Positions 1-5,946 of a stretch of 6,719 nucleotides of DNA are shown in pieces (the stretch's first letter is position 1; every line of letters begins with the position of its first letter). The position numbers and the translations under genes are program-made. The notes under the pieces were generated by a model, which saw nothing but the letters and a program-made list of their open reading frames with translations, was not told the origin of the DNA and did no database searches. Where the stretch lies: contig JAUYBT010000234.1 in assembly GCA_030692905.1 (NCBI GenBank), positions 1 through 6,719 of the forward strand, given 5' to 3'. Origin of the DNA: Bacteroidales bacterium. GTDB lineage: Bacteria; Bacteroidota; Bacteroidia; Bacteroidales; VadinHA17.

Positions 1-2241
1 CTCAATCATCTTCTTCTGAGACGAATTTTCAGCAATAAGTTTCTCAACATTTTCCGTAATACTGCCGGTGCTCTTTAAAAGGGAAGCTATCTCATCAACC
101 GTTTTTAATCTCTTGTTAATGTATTCCTCAGCTTTTGATGCCGTTACGGCTTCAATTCTCCTTATGCCGGCTGCAATGGCTCCTTCTGAAACTATTTTCA
201 CAATACCAATAGTACCGGTAGCTTCAACATGTGTGCCACCACACAGCTCTATCGATTTCCCAAATTCAACAACTCTTACCGTGTCGCCGTATTTTTCTCC
301 AAACAGTGCCATAGCTCCCATCGATTGAGCCTTTTCCATAGACACACCATTAGTTACTTTACTACAGTGATTTTCCCTTATCATGAAGTTTACCATTTCT
401 TCCACCTTCGATAATTTCTCCTTACTCAACTTGCTGAAATGGCTGAAGTCGAAACGGAGACGATCAGGAGTGACAAGAGAGCCTTTCTGTTCCACATGGT
501 TCCCGAGAATGGAACGTAAAGCAAAATGAATCAGGTGAGTAGCAGTATGGTTATTTGCTGTCATTAAACGCTTTTCAATATCCACTGTGGCCCTGAAAAC
601 TTCAGATGGATCAGAAGGCAATTTCTTCGTAATATGAATTACAAGATTGTTTTCTTTAACAGTATCAGTGATTGCAATTTTTTCGTTTCCCGAAATTATC
701 TGGCCGGTATCACCGGTCTGACCGCCAGATTCTGCGTAAAAAGGAGTTTTGTTAAATACCAGATGACAGCTCTCTTTACCCTTGACCTTAATGGTACGAT
801 ATTTTGTTATGAGCACTTCATCTTCAGTTTTTTCATAACCGGTGAATTCAGTACCTTCAATATCATTAACAATGGTCCAATCGGCTTCTTCCACTGAAGC
901 ATCCTCACGCGATCGATCCTTCTGATTCTTCATTTCATCTTCAAATCCTTTAAAATCGAGATGCATATCGTTCTCTTTAAGAATGAGTTGCGTAAGATCA
1001 ACAGGAAAACCAAAAGTATCGTACATCTCAAAAGCTACTTTCCCGGGTAGTACATTCTTATGTTCTTTTCTGAGATCAGCAATCATTCTTTCAATCATTT
1101 TCAACCCTTTTCCAAGAGTTTTAAGGAAGGCAGTCTCTTCCTCATATATGATTTTCGCGATCTGCTCTTTACCAGACTGAAGTTCAGGGTACTGGTTGCC
1201 CATGGTCCGGGCAAGAACAGGAACAAGCTGATACATAAACGGTTCCTCAATACCCAGGTTATTGTAACCATATCTTACTGCACGACGGAGAATTCTTCTT
1301 ATAACATAACCTGCCTTGTTATTTGAAGGAAGCTGGCCATCGGCTATCGAGAAAGAAACAGCTCTCAGGTGATCAGCAACAACCCGCAGGGCAATATCCC
1401 ATTTTTCGTTTACTCCGTAATTTTTACCGGTAATTGCAGAAATCTCCTTTATTACAGACTGAAAAATATCAGTATCGTAATTTGATTTTTTACCCTGTAC
1501 TACCATGCAAAGTCTCTCAAATCCCATTCCTGTATCTACATGTTTTGAAGGGAGTTGTTCGAGTACTCCGTCGGAACGGCGGTTATATTGAATAAATACA
1601 AGATTCCAGATCTCAATTACATGCGGATGACCCTTATTCACCAGTTCTTTTCCCGGTATTTTTTTTCTCTCTTCATCATCCCTTATGTCAACATGGATCT
1701 CTGAACATGGACCACACGGACCGGTTTCGCCCATCTCCCAGAAGTTATCCTTTTTTGATCCTTCGAGGATCCTTCCTTCCGGCTTTGAAAAGCATTTTTC
1801 CCAGTATCCGAACGCTTCATTATCGCGCGGTACATTATCTTCTCTGTTTCCTTCAAAAATTGTTGCATATAACCTGTCTTCAGGTATTCCAAGCCTTTTA
1901 ACAAGCAGTTCCCATCCCCATTCAATAGCCTCTTTTTTAAAATAATCACCGAACGACCAGTTACCAAGCATTTCAAACATTGTATGATGGTAAGTGTCAT
2001 GGCCAACCTCCTCAAGATCATTATGTTTGCCGGATACCCTGAGGCATTTCTGAGAGTTGGCAACCCTTCTGCTTACAGGTTGCCGGTTCCCGAGGAATAT
2101 ATCTTTGAACTGGTTCATTCCTGCATTGGTAAACATAAGTGTGGGGTCATTTTTAACTACCATTGGTGCAGAGGGCACGATAGTATGACCTTTTGACCTG
2201 AAAAATTCAAAAAACAACTGCCTGAGTTCCTGTGCCTTCAT
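1..2241 (-). CDS. alaS: Alanyl-tRNA synthetase, 3' end cut off by window edge
   Basis: This enzyme charges tRNA-Ala with alanine in the cytoplasm and hydrolyses mischarged Ser- or Gly-tRNA-Ala. I translated 747 codons without a stop. The class II catalytic core comes first: NDPTLMFTNAGMNQFKD at residues 31-47, a motif 2 region around 64-95 (QKCLRVSGKHNDLEEVGH, then FEMLGNWSFGDYF), GETGPCGPCSE at 171-181, and motif 3 DTGMGFERL at 236-244. The editing domain has the metal-binding pair HTATH (H565, H569) and CGGTH (C667, H671), within one residue of the E. coli enzyme positions as I recall them. The readable part ends in the helical linker before the C-Ala domain; from the usual length of about 870-880 residues, roughly 125 are missing. 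The start at 2241 gives MKAQELRQLFFEFF, which fits family N-termini. An in-frame ATG four codons upstream (2253) is possible but less likely. It is transcribed divergently from the M23 genes. Confidence 0.97.
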   Translation of the reverse strand, partial: MKAQELRQLFFEFFRSKGHTIVPSAPMVVKNDPTLMFTNAGMNQFKDIFLGNRQPVSRRVANSQKCLRVSGKHNDLEEVGHDTYHHTMFEMLGNWSFGDYFKKEAIEWGWELLVKRLGIPEDRLYATIFEGNREDNVPRDNEAFGYWEKCFSKPEGRILEGSKKDNFWEMGETGPCGPCSEIHVDIRDDEERKKIPGKELVNKGHPHVIEIWNLVFIQYNRRSDGVLEQLPSKHVDTGMGFERLCMVVQGKKSNYDTDIFQSVIKEISAITGKNYGVNEKWDIALRVVADHLRAVSFSIADGQLPSNNKAGYVIRRILRRAVRYGYNNLGIEEPFMYQLVPVLARTMGNQYPELQSGKEQIAKIIYEEETAFLKTLGKGLKMIERMIADLRKEHKNVLPGKVAFEMYDTFGFPVDLTQLILKENDMHLDFKGFEDEMKNQKDRSREDASVEEADWTIVNDIEGTEFTGYEKTEDEVLITKYRTIKVKGKESCHLVFNKTPFYAESGGQTGDTGQIISGNEKIAITDTVKENNLVIHITKKLPSDPSEVFRATVDIEKRLMTANNHTATHLIHFALRSILGNHVEQKGSLVTPDRLRFDFSHFSKLSKEKLSKVEEMVNFMIRENHCSKVTNGVSMEKAQSMGAMALFGEKYGDTVRVVEFGKSIELCGGTHVEATGTIGIVKIVSEGAIAAGIRRIEAVTASKAEEYINKRLKTVDEIASLLKSTGSITENVEKLIAENSSQKKMIE

Positions 2242-2263
2242 TTTAATTACCATGTGTGTTATG

Positions 2264-2271
2264 TAAATATA
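2264..2271 (-). promoter_or_regulatory. Possible -7 element of the alaS promoter (weak)
   Basis: Read on the minus strand this is TATATTTA, which matches the Bacteroidota -7 consensus TAnnTTTG except for the last base. It lies 22 bp before the alaS start codon. No TTTG -33 element sits at the expected distance; only a T-run is near. TTATTTTG at 2324-2331 on the same strand is an equally good alternative and would give a longer leader. Confidence 0.25.
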
Positions 2272-2283
2272 CCTGAATTTTGG

Positions 2284-2315
2284 TTTGTAAAATTAATTTA
2301 TTTGGTTTAGATTTG
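2284..2315 (+). promoter_or_regulatory. Bacteroidota-type promoter for the first M23 gene
   Basis: TTTG at 2284-2287 and TAGATTTG at 2308-2315 match the -33 (TTTG) and -7 (TAnnTTTG) elements used by the primary sigma factor of Bacteroidota, with a 20-bp spacer. Transcription would begin near 2320, giving a leader of roughly 30 nt before the TTG start codon. No Shine-Dalgarno sequence is visible, which is normal for this phylum. Confidence 0.55.
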
Positions 2316-2352
2316 TCGGTTACCAAAATAAAAATTCAAAAATCACTGCCCT

Positions 2353-3321
2353 TTGTTACGAAACCGTAAATATGTGTTTGATTTGTCTGATCTGCAATAC
2401 AAGCTGGTAAAACTTCACTGGAAGGTAAAGCTTTTACGTTTCTTTTTGTGGTTTTCCGTTTCTATTATAATAGCAGTACTTTATGGTACTGTATTTGAGA
2501 ACATCGTTGTATCGCCTAAAGAGAAGATGCTCAGTCAGCAGGTTGAAAATATGAAGCTTCAGTATTCTCTTATCAACAGAGAGTTAGATAATTCACAAGC
2601 CTCTCTTAACAGTTTCAGGCTCTCTGATGACAGGCGCTACCGTCCGATACTCGAAATGGATAGTATTCCTGAATCTTACAGAATGGCAGGTTATGGAGGT
2701 ATTGACAGATTCCGCTATATGACAGGATATATGAATTCATATCTTCTTATTTCAACCCGGTCTAAAGTAGAAGTAATAAAAAATATGGCATATATCCAGA
2801 ACGAATCCTTTAAAACGATTGCAGAACGATCTGCAGAGTGGAAAAAGGAGATGGATCATCTTCCGATAATAAAACCTGTTGCTGTAAAATACCGTCTGGG
2901 TGATCGATTCGGGTTCCGGAAAATTCATCCTGTACTTGGCACACCCCGTCCGCATGATGGGCTGGATTTTCATGTTCCTTATGGTACTGAAGTGTATGCA
3001 ACAGGCGACGGTAAAGTTATTGAATCAGGTCGGAGCTCAGGCGGATTCGGGAATTGCATTGTAATAGATCATGGTTATGGTCTTCAGACTACTTATGGTC
3101 ATCTCAGTAATATTAAAGTTGTTATGGGGATGAATGTAAAAAGAGGAGATCTTATTGGACTCAGCGGAAGCACAGGGTTATCCACCGGACCTCATCTTCA
3201 TTATCAGATTGAAAAATTCGGGAAGCATATGAATCCTGTTAATTTCTTTAATGAAGATATTACTGCTGAGGAATACAATGAAATGATTCAGACGCTTGAG
3301 TCAGAATCAAAATTCAAATAA
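2353..3321 (+). CDS. M23 (LytM-type) membrane-anchored metallopeptidase, copy 1
   Basis: A 322-residue probable peptidoglycan endopeptidase. A short basic cytoplasmic N-terminus precedes one membrane helix (about 28-48, rich in F, L, I and V). Then come the conserved SPKEK (54-58), a coiled-coil stretch to about 92, a second helical segment (about 133-166), and the C-terminal M23 domain (about 183-295). All expected M23 residues are present: zinc ligands H201 and D205 in HDGLD and H283 in HLHY, plus H250 in YGHL and H281. An active Zn hydrolase is therefore predicted, facing the periplasm. The start is TTG: an in-frame TAA lies at 2329-2331 and no ATG lies between it and the conserved N-terminus. 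The next gene, a paralogue with an ATG, has its N-terminus within one residue of the same register, which supports this choice. The natural substrate and any protein partner cannot be read from the sequence. Confidence 0.92.
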   Translation: MLRNRKYVFDLSDLQYKLVKLHWKVKLLRFFLWFSVSIIIAVLYGTVFENIVVSPKEKMLSQQVENMKLQYSLINRELDNSQASLNSFRLSDDRRYRPILEMDSIPESYRMAGYGGIDRFRYMTGYMNSYLLISTRSKVEVIKNMAYIQNESFKTIAERSAEWKKEMDHLPIIKPVAVKYRLGDRFGFRKIHPVLGTPRPHDGLDFHVPYGTEVYATGDGKVIESGRSSGGFGNCIVIDHGYGLQTTYGHLSNIKVVMGMNVKRGDLIGLSGSTGLSTGPHLHYQIEKFGKHMNPVNFFNEDITAEEYNEMIQTLESESKFK

Positions 3322-3414
3322 ACCCCTTCACATTGTTTAATTCCATCCTTCCCGTACTTCGTAATAGAATGCTGAGTTTCATTTTTTTTCAGAATTGATT
3401 ATCTTTGCCATATC
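3322..3414 (+). other. Spacer between the two M23 genes
   Basis: These 93 bp separate the paralogues. I see no stem-loop followed by a T-run right after the first stop codon, so read-through from copy 1 into copy 2 is possible. A T8 run at 3382-3389 lies between the probable -33 and -7 elements of the second gene's promoter. Confidence 0.5.
3377..3407 (+). promoter_or_regulatory. Promoter of the second M23 gene, giving a near-leaderless mRNA
   Basis: TATCTTTG at 3400-3407 matches the Bacteroidota -7 consensus TAnnTTTG exactly. It ends only 7 bp before the ATG at 3415. TTTC at 3377-3380 is a three-of-four match to the -33 element, with a 19-bp spacer. If the element works, transcription starts at or within a few bases of the start codon, so the mRNA would have almost no leader. 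Confidence 0.55.
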
Positions 3415-4386
3415 ATGCCACGCATAAAATATAAATTTAATCCCGATTCTCTGAGTTTCGACAAAGTCAGACTCGGCCTCAAAGCATTGTCACTTAGGTT
3501 TTTAGCTTACTTTATAGGGTCGGTCATTGTTGCTTTATTTTATTGGGTCATTTTTACTTCCTTCTTCGATTCTCCCAAGGAGAAAGCGCTGAAGCGTGAG
3601 GTTGAGCAAATGACTATTCAGTACGACCTGATTCACAGGGAGATGGCAAATATTGAAAATGTACTTGAGGGTCTTCAGAAAACTGATGATAATCTTTACA
3701 GAACCATTTTTGAAGCAGAACCTACACCGGCTACCCTGAGAGAAGGAGGTGCAGGGGGTGTTAACAGATATGATGCACTGGAGGGTTATAGCAACTCAAA
3801 CCTTGTTATTGAAACATCCAAAAGACTCGACATAATCAGGAAAAAGATTTATGTTCAATCAAAATCATTCGATGACCTGATTGCTCTTGCAAAGGGAAAA
3901 GAGGATATACTGCGATGTATCCCTGCCATACTTCCTATTTCCAATAAGGATCTTACAAGGACAGCATCAGGCTACGGTTGGAGAATACATCCTTTTTATA
4001 AAATCACAAAATTCCATAATGGAATGGATTTTACTGCTCCCTCTGGTACTGATATTTACGCAACAGGCGATGGTGTGGTTGTTGATGTACAATTAGCACA
4101 AAGGGGGCTTGGTAATCATATCATTATCGATCATGGCTTTGGTTATACAAGTATATATGGACATCTTCTGAGTTCCAATGTGATAAAAGGACAAAAAGTA
4201 CAGAGGGGAGATGTAATAGGTTTTGTTGGAAGCACAGGAATGTCGTGGGCACCTCATCTCCATTATGAGATAAAAATCAACGGTGTAAATGTCGATCCTG
4301 TAAACTATTATTTTAATGACCTTACTGCTGAAGAATATGAAAGGATAATCGAAGTTGCTTCTAAAACCGGTCAATCTTTTGATTAG
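3415..4386 (+). CDS. M23 (LytM-type) membrane-anchored metallopeptidase, copy 2
   Basis: A 323-residue paralogue of the preceding gene with the same plan: a basic N-terminus, one membrane helix (about 27-49), SPKEK at 53-57, a coiled coil to about 90, a helical segment around 130-165, and a C-terminal M23 domain (about 185-297) opened by SGYGWRIHP. The active-site residues fall at the same numbers as in copy 1: H201 and D205 (HNGMD), H250 (YGHL), H281 and H283 (HLHY). Both copies should therefore be catalytically competent peptidoglycan hydrolases. The sequences have diverged well beyond a recent copy, while the ends align (TAEEYNEMI against TAEEYERII). The ATG is fixed by the match to copy 1 and by the promoter just upstream. 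Functional specialisation between the two copies is inferred, not seen. Confidence 0.93.
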   Translation: MPRIKYKFNPDSLSFDKVRLGLKALSLRFLAYFIGSVIVALFYWVIFTSFFDSPKEKALKREVEQMTIQYDLIHREMANIENVLEGLQKTDDNLYRTIFEAEPTPATLREGGAGGVNRYDALEGYSNSNLVIETSKRLDIIRKKIYVQSKSFDDLIALAKGKEDILRCIPAILPISNKDLTRTASGYGWRIHPFYKITKFHNGMDFTAPSGTDIYATGDGVVVDVQLAQRGLGNHIIIDHGFGYTSIYGHLLSSNVIKGQKVQRGDVIGFVGSTGMSWAPHLHYEIKINGVNVDPVNYYFNDLTAEEYERIIEVASKTGQSFD

Positions 4387-4395
4387 GTTTTTTTT
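4363..4395 (+). terminator. Possible weak intrinsic terminator at the end of M23 copy 2
   Basis: AAAACC (4363-4368) can pair with GGTTTT (4386-4391), and inside it AATC (4373-4376) pairs with GATT (4381-4384) around a TTTT loop. A T8 run (4388-4395) forms the 3' arm and tail. The stem overlaps the final codons and the stop codon. It is AT-rich and has an uneven internal loop, so termination would be partial at best. Confidence 0.3.
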
Positions 4396-4430
4396 AAACA
4401 TTATTATGAAGAGACCAGTTATTATATTAA

Positions 4431-4458
4431 TTTGAAAATTTGAAAATTTGAAAATTTG
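4431..4458 (+). repeat. 8-bp tandem repeat, TTTGAAAA x 3.5
   Basis: The unit TTTGAAAA occurs three times without error (4431-4438, 4439-4446, 4447-4454), followed by a half unit TTTG. Its TGAAAA core is the reverse complement of the TTTTCA core of the next array. Confidence 0.95.
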
Positions 4459-4460
4459 TT

Positions 4461-4497
4461 TTTTCACTTTTCACTTTTCACTTTTCACTTTTCACTT
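4461..4497 (+). repeat. 7-bp tandem repeat, TTTTCAC x 5
   Basis: The unit TTTTCAC occurs five times without error (4461-4495), followed by TT. It ends 15 bp before the merR start codon. The 7-bp unit is not a multiple of 3, and copy number could change by replication slippage. Similar short intergenic arrays occur in other Bacteroidota genomes to my knowledge, but I cannot search for them here. Confidence 0.95.
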
Positions 4498-4501
4498 ATT
4501 A

Positions 4502-4509
4502 CACTTTTG
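4502..4509 (+). promoter_or_regulatory. Possible -7 element for the merR operon (weak)
   Basis: CACTTTTG differs from TAnnTTTG only in the first base and ends 3 bp before the merR ATG, so it would give a leaderless message. No clear -33 TTTG is found at the usual spacing; the 7-bp repeat array lies there instead. Read-through from the M23 genes is the alternative source of transcription. Confidence 0.25.
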
Positions 4510-4512
4510 ATT

Positions 4513-4848
4513 ATGCCATATAAAGAAAAAAAAGTCGAAAAGCTCTATTATTCTATAGGGGAAGTAGCTGAAATGCTGGAAGTACCAGTCTCAACAGTCC
4601 GTTTCTGGGAGAATGAATTCGATATTCTGAAGCCCATGAAGAATAAAAAGGGGAACAGGCTGTTTACACCGGCAGATATTAAAAACCTGAGGATAATCCA
4701 TCACCTTGTAAAAGAGGAAGGCATGACACTTTCAGGTGCAAAGAAGAAACTATCTGAAAAGTGGGATGAAACGGATTATAAGTTTGAGATTAACGAGTCG
4801 CTGCAGAAGATTAAAACTATACTAATGGACATAAGAGATAATATTTAA
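4513..4848 (+). CDS. Small MerR-family transcriptional regulator
   Basis: A 111-residue DNA-binding protein. The N-terminal half is a MerR winged helix-turn-helix: YYSIGEVAEMLEVPVSTVRFW at about 12-32 is the HTH, and NRLFTPADI at 48-56 is the wing and following helix, continuing to about residue 80. The last 30 residues are helical and charged and probably form the antiparallel dimer coil. There is no effector-binding domain and no cysteine, so it is not a metal- or thiol-sensing MerR of the classic type. The ATG at 4513 is chosen because the family N-terminus begins there; the open frame upstream is repeat sequence. It ends 1 bp before the Nif3 start. Autoregulation is plausible for MerR proteins, but the target genes are unknown. 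Confidence 0.9.
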   Translation: MPYKEKKVEKLYYSIGEVAEMLEVPVSTVRFWENEFDILKPMKNKKGNRLFTPADIKNLRIIHHLVKEEGMTLSGAKKKLSEKWDETDYKFEINESLQKIKTILMDIRDNI

Positions 4849-4849
4849 T

Positions 4850-5944
4850 ATGAAGTTAAAAGATCTTTGTTCTTATCTCGATTCAGCGGTGCCATTGTCA
4901 TTCCAGGAAGGTTATGACAATTCGGGACTTCAGGTTGGTTTTCCGGAGAAGGAGGTATCTTCGGCATTGATAACTCTTGATGTTACTGAGGAGGTCATTG
5001 ATGAGGCGGTCTCAGGAAAATGCGATGTTATTGTTTCACACCATCCTCTGATATTCAACGAGATAAAGAAGATTACCGGCAGAACATTTACAGAAAGGAT
5101 CCTGTATAAAGCTGTTAAACATGATATAGCCATCTATTCATCTCATACTAATCTTGATGTTTTCAGCAACGGAGTAAGCAGAAAAATGGCAGAAAAGCTC
5201 AAGCTTCACAATATAAAAGTATTGTCACCTGTAAAAAACAGTTTAGTAAAACTTGTTACATACATTCCTGAATCTCATCTTGAAAAAGTGAGGGAAGCGA
5301 TCTTTAAGGCAGGAGCAGGAGTGATTGGCAATTATGACCAGTGTGGATTCACTATTTCGGGAACAGGTAGTTTCAGGGGAAACGAAAACACCAAACCTTT
5401 TGTTGGTGAAAAAGGAAAGATCCATTTTGAAAAAGAGATAAGGTTTGAAACAGTACTTTTTTCTCATTTGAAAGAGAAAGTGATAAAGGTCCTTCTTGAG
5501 GTTCATCCTTATGAAGAGGTTGCATATGATATTTACACTCTTGAAAATAATAATGTTGAGATCGGGTTAGGATGTATTGGAGAATTTAATGATGCAATGT
5601 GTGAAGAAGATTTTTTGAAACTTGTTTCTTCAGTTTTTGATGCAAGGGGGGTCAGATACACGAAGCCAACAGGAAAACCGGTAAAAAAGGTTGCGCTTTG
5701 TGGCGGTTCTGGTGCTTCACTACTTAATGTGGCTATATCTTCCGAAGCTGATGCTTTTATAACTGCCGATATTAAATATCATAATTTTTTTGATGCCGAT
5801 GATAAGATTCTGCTTGTTGATACCGGGCATTTTGAAAGCGAAAAATTCTCAACAGAAATTTTATACGACCTGATTGTTAAAAAATTCCCTAAATTTGCAG
5901 TCCGGTTTTCAGAAACAAATACGAATCCGATAAATTATTTGTAA
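4850..5944 (+). CDS. Nif3-like dinuclear metal centre protein with CutA/PII-like insert
   Basis: A 364-residue member of the Nif3/YbgI/YqfO family, which forms toroidal hexamers carrying two metal ions per subunit. The N-terminal half has GYDNSGLQVG (21-30), the ligand pair HH at 64-65 (SHHPLIF) and D103 in SSHTNLD. The C-terminal half has CGGSG (from 284), ADIKYH (ending at H311), and the last ligands H327 and E331 in GHFESE. These match the five-ligand set described for E. coli YbgI. Residues about 125-232 form the extra middle domain of the long (YqfO-type) version, related to CutA/PII folds, with KAGAGVIGNYDQC and HPYEEVAYDIY. The molecular role of the family is not settled; older records call it 'GTP cyclohydrolase 1 type 2' on weak grounds. 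It is translated without a Shine-Dalgarno sequence, 1 bp after merR and 2 bp before the zinc-ribbon gene. Confidence 0.94.
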   Translation: MKLKDLCSYLDSAVPLSFQEGYDNSGLQVGFPEKEVSSALITLDVTEEVIDEAVSGKCDVIVSHHPLIFNEIKKITGRTFTERILYKAVKHDIAIYSSHTNLDVFSNGVSRKMAEKLKLHNIKVLSPVKNSLVKLVTYIPESHLEKVREAIFKAGAGVIGNYDQCGFTISGTGSFRGNENTKPFVGEKGKIHFEKEIRFETVLFSHLKEKVIKVLLEVHPYEEVAYDIYTLENNNVEIGLGCIGEFNDAMCEEDFLKLVSSVFDARGVRYTKPTGKPVKKVALCGGSGASLLNVAISSEADAFITADIKYHNFFDADDKILLVDTGHFESEKFSTEILYDLIVKKFPKFAVRFSETNTNPINYL

Positions 5945-5946
5945 AA

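Larger units (their letters stand above)
2242..2352. other. Divergent intergenic region between alaS and the first M23 gene
   Basis: These 111 bp of AT-rich DNA must hold the promoters for both divergent genes. On the plus strand there is an exact TAnnTTTG element. On the minus strand only near-matches are visible (TATATTTA at 2264-2271 and TTATTTTG at 2324-2331), so the alaS promoter is not settled. I see no clear dyad operator, T-box or other leader structure. A long T-box leader would not fit unless it began inside the neighbouring gene. Confidence 0.6.
4387..4512 (+). other. Spacer between M23 copy 2 and merR
   Basis: This 126-bp, very AT-rich spacer contains a T-run, two adjacent short tandem-repeat arrays (4431-4458 and 4461-4497) and possibly the promoter of the merR operon just before the ATG at 4513. 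I find no coding signal: the open frame that enters merR from a TTG at 4456 is only a translation of the repeat. Confidence 0.6.

Noticed and set aside
68..2196. Plus-strand open frames of 60-88 residues across the left third
   Set aside because: They lie opposite alaS, which shows full family motifs through the whole region. Their peptides have no recognisable domains and overlap one another.
2242..2253. alaS start at the upstream in-frame ATG (2253)
   Set aside because: It adds only MVIK before the family-like MKAQELRQ start. It is possible, but the 2241 start fits homologues better.
3322..3414. Intrinsic terminator between the M23 genes
   Set aside because: The T8 run at 3382-3389 has no convincing stem immediately before it.
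4093..4467. Minus-strand open frame of 124 residues over the end of M23 copy 2
   Set aside because: It is antisense to the conserved M23 active-site region and runs into the repeat arrays; the composition is low-complexity F/I/K-rich.
4431..4497. CRISPR array
   Set aside because: The repeats are 7-8 bp, directly abutting and without spacers, and no cas gene is nearby. They are simple tandem repeats.
4456..4512. Upstream TTG start extending merR by 19 residues
   Set aside because: The extension is just a translation of the TTTTCAC array, while the family N-terminus begins at the ATG at 4513.
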